Shown here: one piece after another, positions 35,148 to 45,004 of the stretch | Layout: the number at the start of each line of letters is the position of its first letter | Numbering within the stretch: position 1 is the stretch's first letter | From: Paenibacillus sp. V4I3 | Lineage (GTDB): Bacteria; Bacillota; Bacilli; Paenibacillales; NBRC-103111 | NCBI RefSeq assembly: GCF_030817215.1 | Contig: NZ_JAUSZA010000001.1 | Location: 7,352,501-7,416,500, forward strand | Direction: 5' to 3' | Length of the DNA stretch: 64,000 nucleotides | The notes under the pieces: model-generated | What the model was told of the DNA's origin: nothing | Database searches by the model: none | What the model saw: the letters and a program-made list of their open reading frames with translations, nothing else | Made by a program: the position numbers and the translations under genes

Positions 35148-35802
35148 TTATTTCCCCGTATGCGCTTCTACCGGAAGCTCAAATTGCGTATCTGTAAATG
35201 CAGTCAAAGACATAATAAACATCACGGCCATGACAACGAACAAAGCCATCCAGATCATGGATGAAAAGCGCTGCGCGCGCGGTCCAATTGTAATTCCCCA
35301 GCTAACCAAGAACGACCACATACCGTTACAGAAATGGAATGCTGCGGAAAGTGTACCGATGACATAGATTGTAAACATTACCGGATTCGTGGCGATATCA
35401 TGCATCGTCCGGCCAAGCTCTTCATGCGCTACGTTACCGAATGCAACTTGCAAGCGGGTTTCGAAAAAATTGCCAAGCAACGAACAAGAATGTGATGACA
35501 CCAGTAACACGTTGAAGCATGAACATTTGATTACGGAAATAACCATACTGCGAAACGTTGTTACGCGCTTGATACGCTACATACAGGCCATATACCGCAT
35601 GATAAAGAAGCGGTATCCAGATTCCGAAGATTTCTAGAAACAGCACCAATGGCAAGCCATTTAACCAGTTAATTTGATCCACGAACGCGCCTGGTCCTTT
35701 TGTTGCTTCATAGTTCGTGAGCAAATGCTCAATAAGAAAGAAGCCCACAGGAATTACGCCAAGCAAAGAGTGGATCTTTCGAAAGTAATACGAATTACCC
35801 AT
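35148..35802 (-). pseudogene. sdhC: Succinate dehydrogenase cytochrome b558 subunit, frameshifted
   Basis: The start at 35802 (MGNSYYFRKIHSLLGVIPVG) matches the start of Bacillus SdhC; a GAGGGGGG site lies about 13 nt before it. Five membrane helices bind two hemes through conserved His residues (HSLLG, EHLL, YHAVYGLY, AAFHFCNGMW). The frame breaks in a run of six T on the minus strand (35464-35469): with five T the protein reads VAWQFFETRLQVAFGNV and continues to the normal C-terminus, about 217 aa. sdhA and sdhB are intact, so a sequencing error is quite possible; otherwise complex II has lost its anchor. Confidence 0.88.
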
Positions 35803-36090
35803 AATTGAACCAATTCCCCCCTCATAAAAATTCATTCATCATTTATCCGACATTATCAGACAAGACAAGCCACATATCATTGTACTCTCGCCGCAAACGA
35901 GCGTCAACCCATAATCATCCAAGCCTATTTTGCCAAATCAGTGAATGATTATACACCTTCGTCCAAGAAATGTGAATAAAAAGTGACATGTACATCGTAC
36001 CTCTTTCATGCTTATAATGGAAGTGCCGTTTTTTTATATACACTTATAACTTAAACACATATGCATTGCACGAAAGGAGTCGATAGAAGC

Positions 36091-36987
36091 ATGGAACTCT
36101 TGGATGTTTTCGCTGTTGTTGTCGAACAAGTAAGCCTCAATAAAGCATCTCAGCTATTAAACATCTCGCAACCGGCTCTCTCTCGCAAAATAATGAAGCT
36201 GGAGGAAGAACTTGGCGTAGAACTTTTTATCCGCAAAGGTAAAAGGCTGGAGCTGACCAAAGTCGGCCAAATTTGCTATGACCATGCTTTGGAACTGCGT
36301 CATCTAGAGCGAAAGTTCAAGCAAGCGATCCAAACCTACAAAGCAGCGGGCAGCCACACTTCGATTACCATTGGAGCAAGCCTGACAACGCTGCAAACAA
36401 CGCTCCCAGATCTTATCACAGATTACTTGCAGGATTACCCGCTGACAGAAATTAAGCTGCTTACGGGTAAGACGCACGAGATCGTTACTATGGCGAAAGA
36501 AAACAAAGTGGATATCGGTATCGTTGCGTCCCAAATTAATGCTTCCAGCCTTCATTGCGAGCCTTTATTCGATGATCACTTATGTCTAGTGCTTCCTCTA
36601 GGGCATCCTCTTATCGATCGCGCCGTCATCACAATGAACGATTTAAATGATTTGCCGATGATCCTCTTCTCCAAAGGCACTTGGTATCGCATTTTGATGG
36701 ATGAGCTGTTCAACCGTTATACCATATTACCCAATGTGCAAATGGAGATCGACTCCTTCGAAGCCATCATCCGACTCGTTTCAACCTGTAAAACGGCAAC
36801 CTTGCTTCCAAGATCCTATTTACGTGAAGATTTAATTCGGAATAATGAACTGATTTTGCGCAATCTGGTAGAGTTAGAACAGACGAAACGAACGACTTCA
36901 CTCATTTACTCCGACCATACCGCGGATAATATGGCGACTATGAAGTTTATAACTCAAGCGATCAATTATTTTGCCAAGCAAAAATAA
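36091..36987 (+). CDS. LysR-family transcriptional regulator
   Basis: 298 aa from the ATG at 36091, with AAGGAG 11 nt before it; the ATG at 36061 has no site. N-terminal winged helix-turn-helix (LNKASQLLNISQPALSRKI) and a C-terminal effector-binding domain. It is divergent from sdhCAB with 288 bp between starts, so control of sdh by this protein is possible, though LysR genes often regulate only themselves and one neighbour. Effector unknown. Confidence 0.88.
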   Translation: MELLDVFAVVVEQVSLNKASQLLNISQPALSRKIMKLEEELGVELFIRKGKRLELTKVGQICYDHALELRHLERKFKQAIQTYKAAGSHTSITIGASLTTLQTTLPDLITDYLQDYPLTEIKLLTGKTHEIVTMAKENKVDIGIVASQINASSLHCEPLFDDHLCLVLPLGHPLIDRAVITMNDLNDLPMILFSKGTWYRILMDELFNRYTILPNVQMEIDSFEAIIRLVSTCKTATLLPRSYLREDLIRNNELILRNLVELEQTKRTTSLIYSDHTADNMATMKFITQAINYFAKQK

Positions 36988-37032
36988 AACCTCTGTGCCT
37001 CACATCTATAGAAGATGCATAGGCTAGAGGTT
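36988..37032. terminator. Terminator between LysR and response regulator genes
   Basis: A long imperfect stem, AACCTCT ... CATCT / AGATG ... AGAGGTT, is followed by TCTTTT. It serves the convergent pair. Confidence 0.7.
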
Positions 37033-37038
37033 CTTTTA

Positions 37039-37776
37039 CTAATAAACAAATTTGTAACCTACACCCCAAACCGTCCGAATCCACTTAGGTTCTTTGGGAT
37101 TGTCCTCGATCTTTTTACGAAGGTTAGCAATATGTACATCAATGGCCCGATCCGTTACTAAACTGTCGAATCCGCGAACCGTTTGCAGTAAATCTTCTCG
37201 GCTATATACACGGCCAGGATGATTCACGAAGCATTTCATAATTTCGAATTCCGAATAAGTCGTTTCCACTAAAACACCATGAACACGCATAGAGCGCGTA
37301 TTCGGATTGAGCGTTATTTTCTTATCGATATCCAAGACTGCCTCTAATACCGCAGTCGTTGATCCTCCAGCAGCTCCCGTCACTTGACGAGTATTCACAC
37401 TCGATTTCAAATACAAGTTGGAGCGACGAATAAGAGCGTGAACTCTCGCACTCATCTCATGCATACTGAACGGTTTACACATATAATCGTCCGCACCTGC
37501 CCCGAGCGCGTTAACTCGTTCAACGACTTTACTTTTCATCGAGACGATCATAATAGGTATTTTCGAGGTTTCCCGAACTTGTCTGCATAAGGCAAGACCA
37601 TCCATATCAGGCAGCATCAGATCGAGCAAAATAACATCTGGATCAAACTGGGAGACAGCTGCAATACCTTCTGCCCCATTTGCCTTTCTTATGACATGGA
37701 ATCCTTCTTCACTTAAATACATAGTGACCATATCGCCGATCATGGCATCGTCTTCAATTATTAATACCTTATACAT
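37039..37776 (-). CDS. OmpR/PhoB-family response regulator (orphan)
   Basis: 245 aa. The receiver has acidic pocket IIEDD, phosphoacceptor Asp in ILLDLMLPD and Lys in CKPFS; the usual Thr/Ser-Ala position reads SMKS. A 30-residue linker (Ser/Thr/Gly/Ala-rich) leads to a winged-helix domain with RAIDVHIANLRKKI and RTVWGVGYKF. No histidine kinase gene is adjacent. It is upstream in orientation of nothing obvious; the potassium operon ends 93 bp before its start. Confidence 0.9.
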   Translation of the reverse strand: MYKVLIIEDDAMIGDMVTMYLSEEGFHVIRKANGAEGIAAVSQFDPDVILLDLMLPDMDGLALCRQVRETSKIPIMIVSMKSKVVERVNALGAGADDYMCKPFSMHEMSARVHALIRRSNLYLKSSVNTRQVTGAAGGSTTAVLEAVLDIDKKITLNPNTRSMRVHGVLVETTYSEFEIMKCFVNHPGRVYSREDLLQTVRGFDSLVTDRAIDVHIANLRKKIEDNPKEPKWIRTVWGVGYKFVY

Positions 37777-37869
37777 GGGGAGTCCACCTTCAGTTAGAAA
37801 TTCTCTTGTTGTATATGTACTCGCAAATTTTTTAATTGAATAGTCGAATGGCGATCAAAGAAATTTATT

Positions 37870-39120
37870 TTATTCATGGTTCTCGGGATCGTCGGGCTTT
37901 ATTTCAAGTCCCAGTTTACGCGCTACATAAGCCGTTGTACTTGCTTGAAACAAAATAGTTATAAGCACGGCCATGAACGTAACGCTGGCAATAAGATCAC
38001 TATGCTGAACACCCATCCCAGCTACCATTCCGGATAATGCCGCGGGTATAACACCTGTCTCTCGAACCCAGAACATGAACAGAATTTCATTTCGTTTCCA
38101 CTTCGCTTTACGATCCGGCCATGTACAGATCAGAACCGTAAGCGGGCGCGCGATAAACATAAATACAAAGATAACACCTAAGCTAGTCCAGAAATGCTCA
38201 AGGAGCAATGGAAAGTTAACTTGACTGCCTAGTAAGATGAAGATGAGCATGCGCATGATGACCGTGATGTTTTCGGAAAAATGCTCCATTTCAAGATGTT
38301 TATCTTGCATATCCAGTTTGAACGTCCCTGCATTTCCCCAGATCAGTCCTGCCGTAAAGGTCGCCATAAAGCCGCTTACACCAAGCTCTTCTCCCACGAT
38401 ATAAGCACCGAGTGATGTCACAACCATCGATATCGTTGCGTAGTCTCTTAGTAGACCCAGCTTCAAGTGTGCTGTCAGGAACGTTATCGCGTAGCCAATA
38501 GCGGCCCCAACAAGAAGCCCGCCCAACGCTGTCTTCACAAAATCAGTGACCCCCGAAGTAACAGAAACCTCTTGTGTACCAAGAATAATGGCTAATAACG
38601 AAAAAGTTAGAATCGAAGCCGTCGCATCGTTAAAAGCAGATTCACTTTCAACCGTTTCACGTACTTTCGTACGGATCTTCACTTGTTTAAAAACAGGGAT
38701 CAGGGTTGCTGGATCTGTTGAAGCAATAATAGCTCCCAGTAATAGAGCATAAAGCCAAGGCAAATCCAGCAGCAAATGAGCGACTACTGCCACTGCGCCG
38801 CATGTGATAAGAACGCCAGGAACACTGAGTAAACTTACAGTAAGCCATACCTTGCGAAGACCAGAGAGTCTGATATTGCGTCCTCCATCGAAGAGGATTA
38901 AGGTCGAGCCAATAACAAGGATGAATTGATTCGTAAAAGATGTGCTTGATTCTGTAATCCAGTGAAAGGCTTGTCCCACCAGCATACCTGCTATCAGAAA
39001 CAGCGCAACGTCAGGAAGCTTCAACCATTGCGCTGCTTTCCCTGAGATCATGCCCAGTCCAAAAATAAGCACGAGTAGGATAAGTACATGTTCAATTAGG
39101 ATTGAGGTTGTATTTTCCAT
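37870..39120 (-). CDS. Cation:proton antiporter (CPA1/NhaP-like)
   Basis: 416 aa with about 12 membrane helices; the transport core has ASTDPATLIPVFK and ESAFNDATASI, the paired acidic motif of NhaP/CPA1 antiporters. Its ATG shares one base with the stop of ktrA (TAATG), so it is translationally coupled to the K+ uptake genes. An operon joining uptake and efflux suggests a K+ (or Na+)/H+ antiporter for ion homeostasis. Confidence 0.85.
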   Translation of the reverse strand: MENTTSILIEHVLILLVLIFGLGMISGKAAQWLKLPDVALFLIAGMLVGQAFHWITESSTSFTNQFILVIGSTLILFDGGRNIRLSGLRKVWLTVSLLSVPGVLITCGAVAVVAHLLLDLPWLYALLLGAIIASTDPATLIPVFKQVKIRTKVRETVESESAFNDATASILTFSLLAIILGTQEVSVTSGVTDFVKTALGGLLVGAAIGYAITFLTAHLKLGLLRDYATISMVVTSLGAYIVGEELGVSGFMATFTAGLIWGNAGTFKLDMQDKHLEMEHFSENITVIMRMLIFILLGSQVNFPLLLEHFWTSLGVIFVFMFIARPLTVLICTWPDRKAKWKRNEILFMFWVRETGVIPAALSGMVAGMGVQHSDLIASVTFMAVLITILFQASTTAYVARKLGLEIKPDDPENHE

Positions 39121-39782
39121 TATCCGATGACTTCACTTTCAAATTTATCAATTTGATTGTTGGTTCCGATGATGACCATCACATCATTCTCATTCACAAC
39201 ATCACCCGCCGTAGGTGCAATGATAATCCCTGTTTGTTTATTGATAGCCACAATGCTGCATCCATACTTAGCACGAGGATCTAGCTCTCTTAGAGCAAAG
39301 CCACATAGATTCTTAGGGACAGATAATTCCACGATTGTGTACTCTTTAGAAATCTCAATGTAATCAAGAAGATTAGGTGATACCAATTGGTGTGCAACAC
39401 GAATCCCCATATCTCGCTCCGGATAAATCACACGGTCAACACCCAGCTTATTCAGTACTTTGCCATGCAATTCGGACAATGCTTTAGCGACAACCTTTTT
39501 GATCCCCAAATCTTTAAGTACAATGGCCGCTAGGATACTCGATTGAATATCATCCCCAATGGCTACAACAGCGCAGTCGAAATTTCGTACGCCCAATGAT
39601 TTCAATACCTCTTCATCCGTCGCATCCGCAACTACCGTATGGGTAAGCACAGAACTCAGCTCATCAACCACTTCTTCATCTTTATCAATACCCAACACTT
39701 CATAACCAAGCTTAATGAGTTCTTTGGAAATACTGGCCCCAAAACGCCCCAGCCCGATTACAACATATTGATTTTTTTTCAT
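39120..39782 (-). CDS. ktrA: Ktr potassium uptake system gating subunit
   Basis: 220 aa. An RCK_N domain (about 1-130) with Rossmann motif VIGLGRFGASI binds nucleotide; an RCK_C domain (about 140-220) is the usual site for c-di-AMP in this family. Cytoplasmic ring that gates KtrB, encoded 14 bp upstream. The antiporter gene follows with overlapping stop/start. Confidence 0.9.
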   Translation of the reverse strand: MKKNQYVVIGLGRFGASISKELIKLGYEVLGIDKDEEVVDELSSVLTHTVVADATDEEVLKSLGVRNFDCAVVAIGDDIQSSILAAIVLKDLGIKKVVAKALSELHGKVLNKLGVDRVIYPERDMGIRVAHQLVSPNLLDYIEISKEYTIVELSVPKNLCGFALRELDPRAKYGCSIVAINKQTGIIIAPTAGDVVNENDVMVIIGTNNQIDKFESEVIG

Positions 39783-39796
39783 ATTTCTAGTTCCCC

Positions 39797-41149
39797 TTAT
39801 CCAATCGTGATTTTACCCTCTGGGTATCTATATAGTTCTTTCTCTTGCTTCGGCTGCAGTGCATAAGCTAGTGTGATGGGCCCTAAACGCCCAGCAAACA
39901 TCGTCAAACTTATGAGAATCTTCCCAAATGTCGTTAATTCAGGAGTCAAACCCATGGTCAAGCCTACAGTCCCGAAGGCGGATGTTACTTCAAACAATAT
40001 TTTCAATAACTGTGAATCCTCCGTCGTCGATAACAGCATGGTGACGATGATAACTAAAAACAACGCCATCATTGTTAAGGTAATAGCCTTAAGAATACGA
40101 TCCTTGGCCAACCGATAACGAAAAATGACAATATCTTCTTTACCACGGATCATCGTAACTATGGCACTAATTAGAATCGTAAATGTGGTTGTTTTAATAC
40201 CTCCCCCTGTAGATCCAGGAGAAGCACCGATAAACATTAGGATGACAATGAAAAATTGGGATGCTTGGCGTAGAGCTCCAATATCAACTGTATTCGGCCC
40301 AGCCGTACGAGGGGCAACGGATTGGAAGAAGGAAGCTAATATTTTCCCGCCTAAATCCAGTGAACCCATGGTTCTGATATTTGTATATTCGAATATAAAG
40401 ATGATAATAGCTCCAAACATAATAAGAAAACCTGTCATGCTAAGTACCACTTTGGAATGCAGGGAAAGCTTCTTCTTGGTGTTATAGTCCATCAAATCAG
40501 ACATAACAATGAAACCAATACCCCCCAGTACAATAAGCGCCATAGCGACAAAATTTACCACGAAATCATCAACATAGCCGGTTAAGGAAACGAATGGCGC
40601 ATCGACCGTGCCAAATAAATCAAAACCAGCGTTATTAAACATGGATATCGCATGCCAGATTCCGAAATAAAGGGCTTGAGCAAAATCCATATCAAACGAC
40701 CAACGAATCGTGAAAATGACTGCTGCTATTGCTTCAATCGATAACGAATAAATAATAACTTTGCGGATAAGTCTGACGATGCCTTCCATGCTGCCTTGGT
40801 TAAAAGCCTCTTGCAGAACTAATCGTTCTTTTAACGTGATTTTTTTACGAAAGGCAAAAGCGATTAAAGTCGACATTGTCATGAAACCTAATCCGCCAAT
40901 TTGAATCAAGCTCACAATAACGATTTGCCCAAACATCGTGTAGACACTACCTGTATCCACTACGACCAAACCTGTCACGCATGTTGCCGAAGTCGCTGTA
41001 AACAGCGCATCAATAAAAGCAATCGAATGTCCCGTTGCCGAAGCAAAGGGAAGCGTCAAAAGACCTGCTCCTAAGAAAATAATAGCAGCAAATCCGAGAA
41101 CGAGAATTTGCGGAGGCGTCAGTCGCCAAATATTCATTTTTTTAATCAT
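39797..41149 (-). CDS. ktrB: Ktr/Trk potassium channel subunit
   Basis: 450 aa with four M1-P-M2 repeats. Selectivity-filter regions are visible around SATCVTGL, FNNAGFDLFG, GASPGSTGGGIKTTT and FGTVGLTMG. K+ uptake driven by ion gradients, gated by KtrA. First gene of ktrB-ktrA-antiporter. I looked for a c-di-AMP (ydaO) riboswitch in 41150-41360 and did not recognise one. Confidence 0.92.
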   Translation of the reverse strand: MIKKMNIWRLTPPQILVLGFAAIIFLGAGLLTLPFASATGHSIAFIDALFTATSATCVTGLVVVDTGSVYTMFGQIVIVSLIQIGGLGFMTMSTLIAFAFRKKITLKERLVLQEAFNQGSMEGIVRLIRKVIIYSLSIEAIAAVIFTIRWSFDMDFAQALYFGIWHAISMFNNAGFDLFGTVDAPFVSLTGYVDDFVVNFVAMALIVLGGIGFIVMSDLMDYNTKKKLSLHSKVVLSMTGFLIMFGAIIIFIFEYTNIRTMGSLDLGGKILASFFQSVAPRTAGPNTVDIGALRQASQFFIVILMFIGASPGSTGGGIKTTTFTILISAIVTMIRGKEDIVIFRYRLAKDRILKAITLTMMALFLVIIVTMLLSTTEDSQLLKILFEVTSAFGTVGLTMGLTPELTTFGKILISLTMFAGRLGPITLAYALQPKQEKELYRYPEGKITIG

Positions 41150-41360
41150 AGTGCCTCCTGTGTTTGCAAAAAAGACATAAGGATTTCCAATGCGTTAACG
41201 TAGGGTTCCCCCGTTATTATTTAGAAATTCCGAACGTTATCCAATTGATAGGTATTATATAATTGTTTTTAATTCTTTACCACTAAATTGGCTTTCTTTT
41301 TAAACTATGATAACGTGAAAGATGTGATTTCAGAATCGAAAATATAGAAGGGAACTCACT

Positions 41361-42995
41361 ATGATCAGGCCAAAATTAAATCGTTTTCTCCTCTTCCTTG
41401 CATGCATTGGAGTAGCTCTTTATTTGGGAATATCCGCATTAAACGGACTTCAGGCCGAAGAACCGTCGGCAGCAGACAATCCTTCTATTACAAAGCAGCA
41501 GGCTGCGGATCGCGCAGCTCAATTTGTTAATGAGCGCTACGATGTGCATAACCCGCAAACCTTTGTTGTTTATCAGTCCAAGAAGGAACGCAGCGGTTAT
41601 TTGCAAAAGGAGCATTTGTTAGAAGCTTATATGAAGGACTACGGGGAGCGTTACCCCATTGATTATTATCAAGTAAGCGTAGAAGACACCAAGACCAACC
41701 GTCAATTTGATGTTGAGATTAATTACACGAATGCATCCGTTATTGGATGGCGTGAAATGCAAAATCCCTCCGATCAAGCAATCATCAGTAAGCAGAAAGC
41801 AGACATTTTGGCCAAGCAGGAACTTCGCCAGCAAGGATTTGAGCCGGATGACTTTGCACCCATAGATAAACGGACCGTCGAAGGCGATCAAGAACATGGA
41901 ACAACCTTATTTTATGAAAAGCAAACAAAACCGATTGGCGAAGCAAAGTTACAGGTTCGAGTTGATTTCAATGATAAAAATCTGACCGGTTATAACGTGC
42001 TTTTCAGCTTACCTGCGTCGCATCAAATCTGGATCGATCAGCAGGATCACTCCGCATCTATCATGACTTGGATTTCCATGGGCTTCTCACTCATAATGAC
42101 CATTGCCGCGATTGTATTCGCCATCATCTATAGAAAACATATGAAATTCAGTAGAGGCTTGCTATTAACAGCCATTTTCTTAGCTATTTATATCACCAAT
42201 AATTTTAATATGTACCCTGCTTTTAGATCTATGAGCGGAGCTTTGAACGATGAATACGCAACATGGGCAACTATTATTTTCATGAATGTAGTGACTGTGC
42301 TGCTCGGCATATCTCTCTACCTAGCTCTAGTAGCAGGTAATGGATTGTGGAATTCTATCGGAGAGCGGAAATGGCCAGCTTGGAAGGAATCATCATTTGG
42401 GACTCAGGTTTATAGCGGCATGGGGCGCGGCTATTTGCTTGCTCTCTTTATCTTAGGCGTTCAGCAGGTGCTTTTTTACACAGGTGAAGTGAATTTTGAT
42501 GTTTGGGCTGTGAACGATCCGTCCGATTCTGTTCTCAATATGGTAGAACCTCGCTTCTTCCCGCTCATGGCCTGGGTTGCTGCCATATCTGAAGAGGCGA
42601 CCTACCGACTGCTCGGCATCATTCTATTCAAGAAGCTGTTTCGCTCAAACTTTATTGCAATTATCATACCCAGCGTGATCTGGGCGGCTAGTCATACCCA
42701 GTATCCCATTTATCCAGTTTATACACGGCTAATCGAGGTCACCATCATAGGCATTATTCTAGGTTATGTCTTCCTCAAGTACGGTTTCATTACCACCGTA
42801 TTCGCCCATGCCTGCATGGACAGCATCCTCATGGGGATGTCCCTCTTCTACCTCGGACATGTAAGCGATGTGCTTGCTGGCATTTTCTACATCCTGCTGC
42901 CTGGTTTGATCGGTCTGCTGCTTGCCTGGCTGCATGGAAAAAGGCGGGGTCCCCTTATTCCTGGGGAGCCGCCGCCTCGCCTTGAAGCGCTTTGA
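41361..42995 (+). CDS. CPBP-family intramembrane metalloprotease
   Basis: 544 aa. An N-terminal membrane anchor is followed by an extracytoplasmic region of about 200 residues, then about eight membrane helices. The protease motifs are EEATYR, VIWAASH and HACMD, giving the Glu-Glu, His and His/Asp active-site set of CPBP (Rce1-like) proteases. The large outer domain, with two ITKQQA/ISKQKA-type repeats, is unusual in short family members. Its last 41 bp overlap the end of uvrC on the opposite strand. Confidence 0.85.
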   Translation: MIRPKLNRFLLFLACIGVALYLGISALNGLQAEEPSAADNPSITKQQAADRAAQFVNERYDVHNPQTFVVYQSKKERSGYLQKEHLLEAYMKDYGERYPIDYYQVSVEDTKTNRQFDVEINYTNASVIGWREMQNPSDQAIISKQKADILAKQELRQQGFEPDDFAPIDKRTVEGDQEHGTTLFYEKQTKPIGEAKLQVRVDFNDKNLTGYNVLFSLPASHQIWIDQQDHSASIMTWISMGFSLIMTIAAIVFAIIYRKHMKFSRGLLLTAIFLAIYITNNFNMYPAFRSMSGALNDEYATWATIIFMNVVTVLLGISLYLALVAGNGLWNSIGERKWPAWKESSFGTQVYSGMGRGYLLALFILGVQQVLFYTGEVNFDVWAVNDPSDSVLNMVEPRFFPLMAWVAAISEEATYRLLGIILFKKLFRSNFIAIIIPSVIWAASHTQYPIYPVYTRLIEVTIIGIILGYVFLKYGFITTVFAHACMDSILMGMSLFYLGHVSDVLAGIFYILLPGLIGLLLAWLHGKRRGPLIPGEPPPRLEAL

Positions 42996-44952
42996 GAATT
43001 TCGTTAGCCAATTTCTCACCTATACCCAGGGGCTTGAAGTCTTGGACTTCAGCCTCTTTTATTTTGCGTACGGAGCCAAAATGCTTAAGCAATGCCTTCC
43101 GGCGTTTCTCCCCGATGCCGGGAATCGCGTCCAGCTGTGAAACAACCATTGACTTCGCTCTTGTTTCGCGGTGGAACGTAATCGCGAATCGGTGAACCTC
43201 GTCTTGAATCCGCTGTAGCAGGTAAAACTCCTGGCTGTCACGCGGCAGTGGCACGACTTCTGCAGGATCTCCGATCATGAGCTGCGCTGTCTTGTGCTTC
43301 GCATCCTTCACGAGTCCACAGATCGGAATGAACAGGCCTAATTCGTTCTCCAACACGTCGACTGCGGCTGAGATCTGCCCTTTCCCTCCATCCACGACGA
43401 TCAGGTCAGGCATCGTGAGATTATCCTTAAGTACACGTTCGTACCTCCGGCGAATCACCTCGCGCATGGTTTCGTAGTCATCCGGCCCAACGACTGTTTT
43501 TACTTTGTATTTGCGGTACTCCTTGCGATCTGGCCTGCCGTCCACGAAGACGACCATCGCAGAAACTGGGTTCGTCCCTTGTATGTTCGAGTTATCGAAC
43601 GCTTCGATACGGCGAATCGTACCTGTACCGAGCCATTCTCCAAGATTCTCAACCGCTTTGGTCGTGCGGCGCTCATCGCGTTCTACCAAGCGGAACTTCT
43701 CGTCGAGCGCGTTGCGGGCGTTATCTTTGGCCATATCGACCATTTGCTTCTTCAGCCCTCGCTGCGGGATATGCACTTTGACCTTGAGCCAGGATTCCAG
43801 TGCTTCGCGGACATCCTTCTCTTCAGCCTCTACTTGAGCCACAACTTCCGCAGGAACATCGATAGAGGTTTCAATTGAGGCTTCAGCGGGAGCTTCAATA
43901 GGAGCTTCAGTAATGACATCTGTAGGAGTATCGGCTGCTCCTTCGGCCCCCGTCATGGGAGCAACTGCCCCCTGTATCGGTATCGTCGGCAGGAAGATCT
44001 CCTTCGGCAGCGCCGGATTGTCACTGTAGACCTGAGTAACGTAGGTGATGAAGTCATTGTACTCATCACCGTAATACGGAAACAGCGAGACGTGCCGCTC
44101 GATGAGCTTGCCCTGCCGCATATACTGGATGTGTACAGCCATCCAGCCCTTGTCGACTGCGTAACCGAAGACATCTCGGTCTAGCGCATCTGCCGTCGTG
44201 ATCTTCTGCTTCTCCATCACGGCGTCGATGTTCATGATATGATCGCGCAGCTCCTTGGCGCGCTCGAAGTTCAATTCCTCCGCTGCGGCCAGCATTTTGG
44301 CCGTCAGCTCTTCCTTAATGACGTCATGTCCCCCATTCAGGAAACGGCTGATCTCTTGCACCATCCGCTCGTTCGTCTCGGCGGATACGTCGAATTCGCA
44401 AGGCGCAAGACACTGCCCGATATGATAGTATAGGCATACTTTCTCGGGCATCGTCTTGCACTTGCGCAGCGGATAAAGCCGGTCCAGCAGCTTTTTCGTT
44501 TGCTGGGCCGCAAAGGCATTCGGATAAGGGCCGAAGTACTTGCCCTTATCCTTAAACACCCGCCGCGTGACTTCCAGGCGCGGCTGCTCTTCATGTGTAA
44601 TCTTGATGTACGGGAACGTCTTATCATCCTTCAAGAGTACATTGTACCGCGGATGATGCTGCTTAATCAGATTACACTCAAGAATCAAAGCCTCCATGTT
44701 CGAGGAGGTAATTATATATTCAAAGTCGCGGATTTCGCTGACTAGTTTTTGCGTCTTTGCACTGTGGCTCCCCGTGAAATAGGAGCGCACACGATTCTTT
44801 AGTACTTTCGCTTTTCCCACATAAATAATGGTACCTTCGCGGTTTTTCATGATATAACAACCTGGCTTATCCGGTAATAAGCTCAGCTTGTGTTTAATTA
44901 CTTCCAGACTCTGTTCGCGGACTCCAGCGTCCTCATGCTCATGCTCGGTCAT
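42955..44952 (-). CDS. uvrC: UvrABC excinuclease subunit C
   Basis: 665 aa. N-terminal GIY-YIG nuclease (PGCYIMKNREGTIIYVGKAK), a Cys cluster (CKTMPEKVC..C..C), the UVR motif and a C-terminal RNase H-like nuclease with tandem helix-hairpin-helix (IPGIGEKRRKALL). It makes both incisions in nucleotide excision repair. It is about 65 residues longer than usual because of an Ala/Glu/Thr/Pro-rich insertion near residues 325-375. A GAGAGGAG ribosome binding site precedes the ATG. Confidence 0.95.
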   Translation of the reverse strand: MTEHEHEDAGVREQSLEVIKHKLSLLPDKPGCYIMKNREGTIIYVGKAKVLKNRVRSYFTGSHSAKTQKLVSEIRDFEYIITSSNMEALILECNLIKQHHPRYNVLLKDDKTFPYIKITHEEQPRLEVTRRVFKDKGKYFGPYPNAFAAQQTKKLLDRLYPLRKCKTMPEKVCLYYHIGQCLAPCEFDVSAETNERMVQEISRFLNGGHDVIKEELTAKMLAAAEELNFERAKELRDHIMNIDAVMEKQKITTADALDRDVFGYAVDKGWMAVHIQYMRQGKLIERHVSLFPYYGDEYNDFITYVTQVYSDNPALPKEIFLPTIPIQGAVAPMTGAEGAADTPTDVITEAPIEAPAEASIETSIDVPAEVVAQVEAEEKDVREALESWLKVKVHIPQRGLKKQMVDMAKDNARNALDEKFRLVERDERRTTKAVENLGEWLGTGTIRRIEAFDNSNIQGTNPVSAMVVFVDGRPDRKEYRKYKVKTVVGPDDYETMREVIRRRYERVLKDNLTMPDLIVVDGGKGQISAAVDVLENELGLFIPICGLVKDAKHKTAQLMIGDPAEVVPLPRDSQEFYLLQRIQDEVHRFAITFHRETRAKSMVVSQLDAIPGIGEKRRKALLKHFGSVRKIKEAEVQDFKPLGIGEKLANEILKALQGEAAAPQE

Positions 44953-45004
44953 GCATCCAATCTCCTCTCGCGCAAAAACTTACACCATAATTCCCCTCTA
45001 AGAT

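Noticed and set aside
41150..41360. c-di-AMP (ydaO) riboswitch upstream of ktrB
   Set aside because: The conserved ydaO blocks are not visible; the gap is also too short for a full aptamer plus expression platform.
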